From Eupeodes corollae (Eukaryota; Arthropoda; Insecta; Diptera; Syrphidae): a stretch of 64,000 bases of DNA. This document shows positions 48,290 through 57,320 of this stretch, one piece after another. Location of the stretch: positions 30,143,946 to 30,207,945 of the forward strand of contig NC_079148.1 in NCBI RefSeq assembly GCF_945859685.1, given 5' to 3'. The position numbers were made by a program, and so were the translations under genes. The notes under the pieces were generated by a model. That model was not told the DNA's origin and did not search any database. It saw only the letters and a program-made list of their open reading frames with translations. Positions within the stretch are counted from its first letter, which is position 1. Each line of letters starts with the position of its first letter.

Positions 48290-48382
48290 TTATTTATTTA
48301 TTTTATTTAACTTAATACAAGCTATCATAACTTAACTTAACTTAAAACTAGCTTAACATTTTTTTTTTTTTTTTTTTTTTTG
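48290..48382. repeat. A/T-rich tract and T-run
   Basis: TTATTTATTT-like repeats and AACTTAACTTAACTT precede a run of 22-23 Ts (48,360-48,382). The T-run is the probable poly(A) tail of the minus-strand LINE at 48,383-49,262. Confidence 0.7.
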
Positions 48383-49262
48383 CAGTTCTTGTTATCAGTT
48401 TTCAACATTAATTCATGTGGGCCCTAAGGCCCACATCAAAGCTCTTTAATGTACAAGAACTAACAATTTTGATTTTACTTAACTTAAAATTACAGGGGAC
48501 AGGGGATTCGGACACAAAAAGGGAAAAAGTAAAGGGTATCTTTCAGATGGGATTTGGAAATGTTGAAATCGAAAACTACCATAGCAGCGTTGCAGTGACG
48601 AAGAATTCTGGACATTGGTTCAAAGTGCCCGTAATTAGTGCGGTGATGAGGGATATAGAAAAGGGAAACAGATCGCAGATTTCGAGGGTTAGTGTTAAGA
48701 TGAATATCACTCAGGAGTGCCGGGGAATCTATATTGCCCATTAACAATTGATGAGCAAACAATATATCAGCGTTTTTGCGTCTAATATATAAGGGCTGCA
48801 AACCTATCAGTTTTAGTCGATCAGCATAAGGAGGCAAGTTGGATGTATCATCCCAGGGGAGGCCACGTAAGGCAAATCGAACGAAACGTCTTTGAACATT
48901 TTCAATTCTGAGTGAATGGTTTTCATAAAAGGGAGACCATACTTGGCATGCATATTCAAGATGAGGACGGACTAGGGAAATGTAAAGCGCTTTAGTAACA
49001 TAGGGGTTGGAAAATTCTTTTGACCATCTCTTAATAAAACCGAGAGATCTATTAGCTTTATTAATAATTTGGTCAAAATGGGAATGGAAATTCAGGTGTT
49101 TGTCACACATAATACCAAGATCTCTAATAGAATCGACTACGTTGACGGCGTCATTAAGGAAGTAGTATACTCTATGAGATGGAATTTGTTTGCGCGAAAA
49201 GGTCATTTGTTTACATTTACCTACATTTAACTCTAGGAAATTATGCATGCACCAAACAAAAA
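48383..49262 (-). pseudogene. 5'-truncated LINE reverse transcriptase C-terminus
   Basis: A 252-codon frame (48,490-49,248) covers the RT thumb and C-terminal region. It reads LNVGKCKQMTF, IRDLGIMCDKHLNFHSHFDQ, KANRSLGFIKRWSKEF, RPHLEYACQVW and VQRRFVRFALRGLPW, then a tail with HRTNYG. It resembles, but is not the same as, the element at 23.9-24.5 kb. The palm motif is missing through 5' truncation. The long undisturbed frame and the T-run on its 3' side suggest a fairly recent insertion. It has no independent function without the rest of the RT. Confidence 0.87.
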
Positions 49263-49779
49263 AGATATTATGTTCTTGAAGAGTTTCTGTTTGTATTTTC
49301 TTAATTTTTTACAAATCAAGACAAATTAACTTATATTTTTGCTGACGGTTCTTACTAAAAAAGATACTAGATTTATTTTTATTTATGGTTTTCCAATAAG
49401 AAGTTTGAAGTATGAATTATTTTTGTTTTGCGAAATTGTGAAATGTGAATTTCCATGGCGTAGGTTTTTCTTGGCAACAAGTGACATCAGCCCAAAATAG
49501 CGAGGTATAAAAAATAAAATATATTATTGAAAAAAGTGTTCTTGATTTAAATATTTAAAAACTATTAGGTCTTTCTTGAATATATCTAAATCCCAATCAA
49601 TAAAAAGACAGATCCTTATGAACCATTTAAGCTGTATTATTCTCCACAATCATTCTTAGTATAAAAACTGGCATTGATGAATCGAAAATAAAGTGTTTTG
49701 AGTTAAAGGCATTTACTTTAGATTTTTTAAGTTTACTAACTAACGGTTCTGTGGGGCTAACCTTCCGAAGCAACACAAA
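49263..49779. other. sequence without recognised features
   Basis: Short frames only. Confidence 0.4.
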
Positions 49780-50030
49780 CATTTTTTCTTATCGAAAAAT
49801 GCCAAGTTAGGAAGTTAGGAATAAAAATGTTAACTAAATTTAATAAAAATCTATCGGTACGCAATCTACACAATGGTTTGAGATGTAGTGGCGAGGACAA
49901 CGGAATCAGGGGACCTACTTTTTTCGATTTCTCTAACATCGCTTTGTCATATTTGATTTAAGTCTCGATTTCGAAATCCAATACTTATAAAAAAGGTATT
50001 TTTTATAGTTTGGGCTCTTTCTTTTCAAGT
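49780..50030 (+). repeat. FAM3 dispersed repeat
   Basis: Landmarks shared with the other copies: CACAATGGTTTGAGATGTAG, GGCGAGGACAACGGAATCAG, GGGGACCTACTTTTTTCGA, TTCTCTAACATCGC and TTTGATTTAAGTCTCGATTT. Confidence 0.6.
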
Positions 50031-51424
50031 CTATGAATTTTTGTATGAATTTTAATAGATTTTATAACACCTTGTTAATATTTTTGAAAATCCGCTTCTT
50101 ACGAGTGTATAGACTTGTGTTTGAACAAACTACACATTCATATGTTCCTACAAAATATATTTATTTATATCTTTATAGCAAAGTAAAGTCCTTTTCATTT
50201 GGAAGTATGCACGTATTTCTGAGGTTTTCTACCCTAATTGCTTCTTTTCATCTCGGTCTTCATCATCACAGCACAACACAGCAACACACATTTACATTAA
50301 AACTACTACATACACATATAATATGTTATATATATATATAAGTATAAATTAATATAAAGCTGCTGCGCTGATGTGTTATTTTTAAACATTTCCATTTTAA
50401 GTTAATGTGTTTCTTGCAGCATAAGTTTTCAGGTCAATGGTATTACCTAAAAAACGCTGCAAATTGTCAAGAACTGTAGCAGGTTGAGAGAGTTGTTTGT
50501 GCTTTATTTTTATTTTTATAATAAAAAAGTTCATTCCTTAGGTGTTACACAAGTTCATATAAATTTGAATTCACCTCTGTCAGAGGTTCTTAAAAAGTGA
50601 TGACAAAGAATTTCACATATGAAAACGTAAGCCTGTGAGGCTTTTTATGGGGGTTAAGTTCAATTGCAGCAGAAATTACATTCATCAGAAACTGTTACCT
50701 ACCCCGACATAACAATGAAACAAGAAAATGTTTATAACTTTTTATTTTTAAATCGCTTCATTAATAGAAGAATCAAACAATTCTGAGAATTCTCATTCAA
50801 CACGGTTTTTTGAATGATAATAGCTGAGAAATATATAAAAGTTCTTTTGCAGATTTTCCTTTTTTGTTTTGTTTCAAAAGAAAATATGCAGGTAGAATTT
50901 TCTCCATTAGTCTTCGAAGGTGAAAAACACTTTTGATAAGGGGTCTCTATGCATAACTTCATTCAAATGTACGCACATACACATACATATGTATAGAAAT
51001 GTGTACTTTAAAAGAAAAACATCTTTAACTAAATTATGGCCATTGTTAAAGGATTTGCACTTTATGTTCTTGAGTGCAATCCTAGAGGGAGAATTTATAT
51101 TCTTCTATGAATAATAAAGAAAACATTTTAGCACAAGATGTAAGTTAAGATAGGCTCAAGTGAAGAGGAACAAGAGGCCAGATACTTTGTATGGTTAAAA
51201 GATCACTTCATTTATGAATTTTTTTAGCAGACAAACTACTTATAGGTTTAAAGCGTCCAATATATATACATACACAGACACAGGTTTATACCAATAAGTT
51301 TTATATTACGAGTAGTACTCGTATATTTATCGAATAGGAACTACAAGAAAAGGTGTAAGTATTTGTTAAATTTGTATTTTTAAGGATTTTTCTTGGCTTT
51401 AAATAAATCTTATACGTCAATTGG
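50031..51424. other. sequence without genes
   Basis: No recognisable domain. Small microsatellites include TATATATATATA at 50,328-50,340. Confidence 0.4.
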
Positions 51425-52025
51425 TACAAGGAAATGGTGAAAAAATACGGTCAAGGAGCATCAAAGGCTGTGTATAATATCTACTTAGGAGACAAATCAT
51501 GGATCTATGCGTATGAGCCCGAATCAAAACAGCAATCGACTATATGGGTATTCCAAGATAAGCCAAATCCAACAAAAGTTGTTCGCGGAAGAAGCAAATC
51601 GAAGCCTGTTTCCTGTTTTTTCGGCATTACCAGTCACGTGGCGACAGTAGCGTTAGTACAACTCAAGTCGGTCAATTCTGAATGGTATACGACTATTTTT
51701 TTGCCAGAAGTCATCAGAAAAATTCAAAAAAGCAGAAGAAGAGGTGAATCATTCTTCATCATTAAAATGCAAGCTCTCACACATATCGGCCCAAACAAAT
51801 CAATTTTTGACCAGCCACAACATCGAATTAAATTGTTTATATTCCCGCACACTACAAAAATGCGCGGGAAATGATTTTCGACTCCTGAATTAGCCGTTGA
51901 TGCATTCAAAAACTATTTTTTTGGAGGAACCTCATTCCGAGTGGAAAAAGTGCTACGAAAATTCGTTCAAACGCATGCGAAAGTGTATTTTGCTCAGCAT
52001 GGAAAATATTTTGAAAAACAATAAA
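51425..52025 (+). pseudogene. mariner transposase relic
   Basis: C-terminal two-thirds of a mariner (DD34D-type) transposase, a cut-and-paste enzyme. GDKSWIYAYEPESKQQS at about 51,490 keeps the first catalytic aspartate in the usual GDExW context. RGRSKSKPVSCFFG and VNSEWYTTIFLPEV follow. The second aspartate, normally in an HDNA motif, is replaced in FFIIKMQALTH. The third, normally in SPDLAPxD, is lost in IFPHTTKMRGK. After a stop at about 51,870 the C-terminal block ELAVDAFKN ... GKYFEKQ continues in frame to 52,023. The helix-turn-helix N-terminus is missing and TIRs were not found. It cannot be active. Confidence 0.88.
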
Positions 52026-52029
52026 ACCA

Positions 52030-52890
52030 ATTTTAATCGTAATTCTTTGTTTTTTATTATTAGGCCAGAAATATAAGTAGCAACCCACGTATGCAAACAA
52101 AATCGACTTTTGACAGACAAATTTTAGGTGCATATGGTGTCTATTTTCATAACTAGGGTAGGAATTAAAACTTCAATTTATTAAATGTAATAAGAATATT
52201 GAAGATGTTAAAGGAGTCAAAATATAACAAAATTTCAAACAAAGGACACTTTAGTGCAAAGTTCTTGGACACTACTTCCACTTTACAGTAGCAAGATCAC
52301 GATTTTTTCAACTTCCTTTTCAATATTTTCCAATTTCTTTTTTTCTGTTTTTGTTCCTTTTCAATAATACCTACTGAATAAAACCTAATACCAGCTCAAA
52401 ATTCAGTTTTCAGTGCAGAAATTAAATTCATATAAGTAGATAACTTAGAAGGTCCTTGAGTAACTGAAAGTAAAAGGCATATTATTTTTTTTTCTGTTTT
52501 TTTTTTTTTAATTTAAGTTGTACTGAATTTAAATCTTAACGTTTTCTACCTTGTCAGGTTTCCAAAATAGGTCTCTTTGAAAATGTTAAAGACAACCAAA
52601 AACTGTATTTTTAGGCTAAAGTAAAACACTACATAGTTCTTAACAATAAATTTAATGATTATTATTATATTACACAAAGTACAAATAGTTGTCTTCTTTC
52701 AATCATTTTCATTCCTTACTTACTGGAAATTTTTATTAGTTATGAGTCTTTATTTGACTCTTTATAAAGTTTTGAGAAACCTGGAATTTGAAAAAGAGGT
52801 TTTTGAGTTAATTTTTAATAAGTGATGCTTTCGAAATACCAGTGTTTGTTATTACATATATGTACATATTTCTATATTTTCAATTTCAAA
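52030..52890. other. sequence without recognised features
   Basis: No coding domain or shared repeat was identified. Confidence 0.4.
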
Positions 52891-52894
52891 ACTT

Positions 52895-52975
52895 ATTTTA
52901 ATCAGTCCGATTTGTCGTATGAAATTATTGACATTTCTCGACGTTTTAAGGTTTTTAGAAACTAAATCAATAGTA
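52895..52975 (-). repeat. degenerate FAM1 end fragment
   Basis: CAGTCCGATTTGTCGTATGA, then TTGACATTTCTCGACGTTTT, matches the reverse of the FAM1 right end (compare 38,700-38,755). The hairpin is gone. Confidence 0.55.
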
Positions 52976-53225
52976 TTAGAATAATTCGGTTGCATTCATT
53001 GATTTTATCTAATAGCCTTTTCAAACCAAACCCAAAACCGGGTTTTCGGCAAAAAGTTTTCGAAAACCCGAAAATCGTTCACACCGAACATTTACATGTT
53101 TTCATTCGACATTTGAATTTTTTTAACACCGGCTGTCAAATTTTTGTATTGATGAAAAAATTTGTGAGGAAAAAGTTTTGATCTACTCAAATTATTGGTG
53201 AAAATAAAATTAATTCTAACCAATT

Positions 53226-53408
53226 CAAATTGATTTTAACGTAACACTAGCTCGCCTCGAAAAAGAGTTTCATCTGAAGTTCTGGAGATGGGTAGGATGG
53301 GCTGACGACATGAACCAACAAGAACTGCAAGCTCGCTTGGCTGCAGCTATCCTCTTTGTTTACTTCAATCGGTCCGAACAATTCACTGAGGAGAAACTAA
53401 TTGTCTAG
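53226..53408 (+). pseudogene. captured C-terminal coding fragment, unknown product
   Basis: An open frame runs from about 53,226 to a TAG at 53,406. It reads ARLEKEFHLKFWRWVGWADD, then MNQQELQARLAAAILFVYFN and EQFTEEKLIV. The composition is protein-like and much less AT-biased than the surroundings. It has no match among the transposases I recognise. An AATAAA lies 41 bases after the stop (53,449-53,454). It faces the HPF1-like fragment tail to tail, as expected for two convergent genes copied as one DNA segment. An acceptor-like AG precedes it at 53,249. The product is not recognised. Confidence 0.45.
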
Positions 53409-53448
53409 AAAATATATAATAGAATCAACAACAAACAAAACTGTTACA

Positions 53449-53466
53449 ATAAAAATTAATTTTATT
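53449..53466. terminator. facing polyadenylation signals
   Basis: AATAAA on the plus strand at 53,449-53,454 and AATAAA on the minus strand at 53,461-53,466. They lie between the two convergent coding fragments, each 30-45 bases past a stop codon. Confidence 0.5.
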
Positions 53467-53497
53467 TAAAGCATTTTCTTCTTCTTTAACAACAAAT

Positions 53498-54304
53498 TCA
53501 ATCCAAAATACTGAGCTTATGACTATTGCCTCTGCTGGCCAAATGTCCTTTCAGAATGGTCATATATTGTGGCCGTCCGAGCAACTTATAGGCGAGGTTG
53601 AGAAGATTCTGAACGATTCCGTGCAGGTCTTTATGGCCAGAGCAGAAAAGGTCAATTCCTAGTTCCAGATTCGTACCAAAATCACACCCATCCAGAGCGA
53701 TCACTGAAGGTGTTATGATGGGCTGGAATTTCTCCATGACTATCTCTTTGGTTTCTTCCTTTGGCATCGTTGTCCACCAAGGAGTGATAGCCCACTGATG
53801 TGGTTTTATTTACTGGAACAACGATTTCCACATTGTGGAATGTTTTGGTGCAAACTTTCCTAGCCCGCTGTGACATAGCCTCCACCAGAGATTTTCTTTC
53901 ATCCTTATTTTCCTCCACAAATGAACTTACCGCCTTTCTCATATCTCCCAAACCCTTGTAATTAAACGGAGTTACCGGAATGACTTTGTGTAGTATTTGT
54001 GGTGACGAGTTCGAAGACGTATCCCTTGGAAACGTTATTACAAACTATGATCAAGTCTTCTTCGTCCTTGGAGTCATAACGCCAGTAGCCATAGTGAATT
54101 CCGGTTCCTCGCTTAACAAAGAGCGGGCTTTTAAACTCGACGTTTTCTTGTTGTCACGCAGCCCCCCCAAAGTTTGCTTTTTTTCTCTTCCATTTTCTGT
54201 AAAAAAAGCAATAATTCTTATTTTGTTAGGAAATTGTATAAATAATATTACTTACCACATCCAAATTTATTTAAAAATGAAATGTTTGTTGTTATAGCAG
54301 CCAT
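53498..54304 (-). pseudogene. HPF1: histone PARylation factor 1 (HPF1)-like captured gene fragment
   Basis: HPF1 joins the PARP1/2 active site in the nucleus and directs ADP-ribosylation to serine. Three minus-strand frames give the family pattern in order. These are FKSPLFVKRGTGIHYGYWRY (about 54,080-54,140), RARKVCTKTFHNVEIVVPVN then VGYHSLVDND (53,760-53,870), and CDFGTNLELGIDLFCSGHKD with LAYKLLGR to the stop at 53,498. Frames shift near 54,000 and 53,765. Glycine (53,687-53,689) stands where the family has its catalytic glutamate next to CDFG. Most of the N-terminal half is missing. A short first exon and a 59-bp intron precede it. It sits inside a TIR element. Family identity is recalled from motif order and was not searched. 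Confidence 0.75.
54197..54255 (-). other. intron retained in the captured HPF1-like fragment
   Basis: A 59-bp segment begins GTAAGT and ends CTTTTTTTACAG, both strong splice consensuses. It splits a short ATG-initiated segment (54,304-54,256) from the downstream exon. Its presence argues against capture through mRNA. Confidence 0.65.
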
Positions 54305-54325
54305 CAGCTGTTTTGTTTACGTTAA
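54302..54325 (-). promoter_or_regulatory. E-box-like element upstream of the captured first exon
   Basis: CAGCTG, in the context AAAACAGCTGATGG, overlaps the putative start codon region and is followed upstream by GTAAACAAAAC. Such E-boxes are common in fly core promoters. Its role here is speculative. Confidence 0.25.
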
Positions 54326-54525
54326 TTTGAGCACTGAATGTTTCGAAAGGTTTGTTTGTTTAGGTCAACATTAAATTGCTACTAATTTTCGAGAGGTTTT
54401 ATATAAAACTTGTGGTTTACGAAAACTTTTGGTTTACCAAAAATGTATGGGAAAACTTGAGTTTTCGGCCAAAACCGATAATTTATCGAAAACCGGGTTT
54501 TGGACTTGGTGTGAAAAGCCTATAA

Positions 54526-55375
54526 AGATTATGACTTCAAATTTACCAATCATCAAAAAGACTACAATCATTTTTTTGCCAATCATTTAACTAAAATCAA
54601 TTTATTCTTTGCATTCTCTTGAAGTCTTCCTATTTTTCAATCTTTATATTAAAGTCAAAAAAGTGTACATTCTTTAAAGATATTTTGTACATACTTGTCA
54701 AGAACCAAAGGATATTTTATTCATCGAGAATAAAGTTTTTGCATCTTGTAAATTTTTTGGAAAAGTCGTTATCCAATTCAATTGATTCTCATGTTCAAAC
54801 TTTTTGCATGGTACACAAAATGATATTAATAAAATCTTTTAGAAATATCCTATTGCCAAGAAATTAAAAACAAACAACTGAAATCTAAAAAGGATACAAA
54901 TTTAATTTTTGAAAACAAAGAACCATACTGACTTCAAAGTTGGATTAAGCTAAAATTGCTTTTAAACCGTTTTGACTTTTTCAATTTTTTTGCCGTTTAG
55001 GCATAAATAGTTTAGCGTTTATTTAAGATTTTTGTGAGACACGTAAAATCTCACAACATATACATACATATAAAGATTTTTCGAAAATTGATTTAAAAAA
55101 AAGGTAAACTGATATTATGTTGAAAACATGATAAATGCGTTTTTAAGAAAATTGTCTGACTGTAATCAAACAGATTTTGTATGGAAACAAAAATATCGCA
55201 TAACGTATCTGGATTCGCAAAATAACGTTCATGCCAAAAAATTTAATTAAGGGATTTAAACGTAAGGCATGTTTCTAGCAACTAATTGTGATCTAATTGG
55301 GTAACTGACAAAAAATTTCCTTTCCTTTCAAGCAACTTTATTTTAAAATTGATTTGAAGTAGGGCAAGAAAAATG
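54526..55375. other. sequence without recognised features
   Basis: Short AT-rich frames only. Confidence 0.4.
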
Positions 55376-55419
55376 GGCAGGTTCAGACAACATAAGGGAC
55401 TTCAATTGCAGTCAAGTGC

Positions 55420-55690
55420 ATCAAAATTAGGTGGAGCAACAGTCCGTTCAGAACTAAGGCCTAGTGACAACTATTGCTGTGTGTGAGTTATGTCAGAGAT
55501 GGAGGAGACCTACAGTTTTATGTCGAATCTGAACGGCTAATTTGAGAAAGCACTTTTCATGACAAGAATTACTCTTGGAGGATTTATCAATGCCTCACAA
55601 GAGGCAGTATGTGGCACGAGCGCATGTGGTATGTATCATGACAGTCCTACGCACTTGCCATCACGCCACGGTCACTATAGATTACGTTAC
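55420..55690 (-). mobile_element. SINE copy with tRNA-like head
   Basis: On the minus strand it begins near GACCGTGGCGTGATGGCAAG, then TGCGTAGGACTGTCATG, which resembles a tRNA 5' half with box A. It continues through GCCTCTTGTGAGGCATTGAT, CAAGAGTAATTCTTGTCATG and TCAAATTAGCCGTTCAGATT, and ends GGACTGTTGCTCCACC. Box B is eroded. This is the longest SINE copy in the window and shows the family layout best. Confidence 0.7.
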
Positions 55691-55879
55691 TTTAATTATC
55701 CGCTTGGAAAGTGTTGCTATTCATGGGAATCGTCAATTTACAGTTGGCTTTAGTGGGAAAATCGCACGGGTGTGAGGGGATACCTGCAGTCCTTTCTTTC
55801 TTTTTGTAGCTTATCATATTTTGTCTTTCCATATTTCTACATCCGAAGAGGAAGAGTGGGAGTCTAGAAACACACATTT

Positions 55880-56375
55880 TCGATAAAATAGCAAGACTTT
55901 GTCAAACGCCTATATAATCTTAATTTCTCTAAAACTATCTAAATGTTTGATTGACTGACTGTTTAGTGAGACCAACAGTGGACCTATTGCAAGAAACGTT
56001 GTCCTGCCGGTCATTAAGAACCTTTCCTTTTTCAAGATATTTTTCAAGCTGAATATTAATCGACTTGTTCGCGACCCTGAAAAAAAAGGTGGATAGTTCA
56101 ATTGTCCGATAGTTTGAGGGAGAAGATTCACCTTATTGAACAAAAGCTTTTTTTCAACTACAAGAAACGAGTCTAAAAGAGTAGAATAGATGGAAAAGCT
56201 TACTTAGGGGTTTTGTTTGCGTGGAAGATAACGTTTTTAGAATAATAGTGGGTATACCATTCAAAGCAGTAGATTTATGTATGTTGAGATCTATACGAGT
56301 ACGAACATTATTAACGCGCTCAAAACTTGAAAGTTCATTTTGACCAAGACAAAATTTAAGTTTTTCATGTGTCAC
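55880..56375 (-). pseudogene. LINE reverse transcriptase fingers fragment
   Basis: Minus-strand reading gives IDLNIHKSTALNGIPTIILK (the KAxGxDGIP-type fingers motif, weathered), LSKLFHLFYS, an SNYRTIELST-like block, NIQLEKYLEKGKVLNDRQ, and then decayed sequence. This is the order of the RT N-terminal domain of jockey/CR1-group elements. The palm motif is absent and the frame shifts near 56,150. Only about 160 codons remain. It is inserted within MITE-like element 1. Confidence 0.65.
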
Positions 56376-56790
56376 AAATTTTAAACTTGAAACTTTACTT
56401 CACTAACCTCTACACAAGACATTAAATGGAATTTTACATAAAATAAGTAAATAATAGAGTATTAAAGTTCGGATTTCAGTTGAATGAGAAAACATGATCA
56501 GCTTTTAATATGTCACATATGTCTTGACATAAAGTGGACTTGACTTGATAGTTATGGAGATTTTTCTTAACTAACTTTTCACAAAAGTTGCTTTAACTTG
56601 GTAGGCAATTTTTTGGAAGATGGCCAATAAGAAACTAAACACTTGCTTTACATTAAAGTCCCTTATGTCCTCTGAATTAGCCCAATCTGCCTAAATATCA
56701 AGTTGTTTTCACTTATGTCAAAATGATAGCTTATCATAATTTTTAATTCAACTGAAAACTGAACTTTATTACTCTGTGATTTATTTATTG

Positions 56791-57316
56791 TGCAAGCTCA
56801 GACAACATAAGGGACTTCATTTGCAGTCAACTTTATTCTTTGAACGTATCTTTTGACCAAGACAACTAGTTCGTTGTTCAAGTGTCATGAATTTCAAATT
56901 CAGACCCTTACTTCACAAACCTCTACATTCAGTTCATAGAACAAAACTACCAAAAACATTATTGTTTACAAAACATTCCTCAGGCATGCTTCAAGTCCAT
57001 CACGATTTTTGTATTTTATATTGTAAAAAAATATTACTTATTCACAAGAATGCCATTTACAGAAAACATTAAATAGAGTAGTGCAGAAAATAAATAAATC
57101 ATGGAATAATAAAGTTCAGCTTTCAGTTACATGAAAAAACATTATGAACTGTCATTTTGACAAAAGTAGACTTGACTTGATATTTAGGGAGATTTTTCCT
57201 GACTAACTTTCCAGTCAACTCTCCATTAAAGTTGCATTTATTGAAAGTTATTGGCAGCTGGCGAATCAGATAAAAACTTGCCTTACCTTCAAGTCCCTTA
57301 TGTCGCCTGAACCTGC
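56791..57316. mobile_element. MITE-like element 2
   Basis: About 526 bp with TIRs. The left end is GCAAGCTCAGACAACATAAG, and the complemented right end is GGCAGGTTCAGGCGACATAA; both continue GGGACTT. It is non-coding. It is related to element 1 over most of its interior. Its right end lies immediately before the CGTT duplication of the DNA transposon at 57,321. Confidence 0.75.
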
Positions 57317-57320
57317 CGTT

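Larger units (their letters stand above)
53013..54522. mobile_element. TIR transposon carrying captured host gene fragments
   Basis: The left end, TAGCCTTTTCAAACCAAACC, and the complemented right end, TAGGCTTTTCACACCAAGTC, continue in parallel for 36 positions with 31 matches, through CAAAACC and GGTTTTCG. TAA flanks both ends (53,010-53,012 and 54,523-54,525), compatible with the 3-bp TWA duplications of PIF/Harbinger elements. No transposase is encoded. The 1.5 kb inside holds a minus-strand HPF1-like gene fragment with an intron and, on the plus strand, the 3' end of another coding sequence. This is a Pack-TIR-like arrangement. The superfamily is inferred only from TSD length. Confidence 0.75.
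55376..56691. mobile_element. MITE-like element 1, interrupted by SINE and LINE pieces
   Basis: The left end is GGCAGGTTCAGACAACATAA, followed by GGGACTTCAATTGCAGTCAA. The complemented right end is GGCAGATTGGG, then AGGACATAAGGGACTTTAAT. The interior from about 56,330 matches element 2 (CTTTACTTCACTAACCTCTA; AAGTGGACTTGACTTGAT). The middle, about 55,426-56,320, is foreign: a SINE and a reverse transcriptase fragment. Confidence 0.65.
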
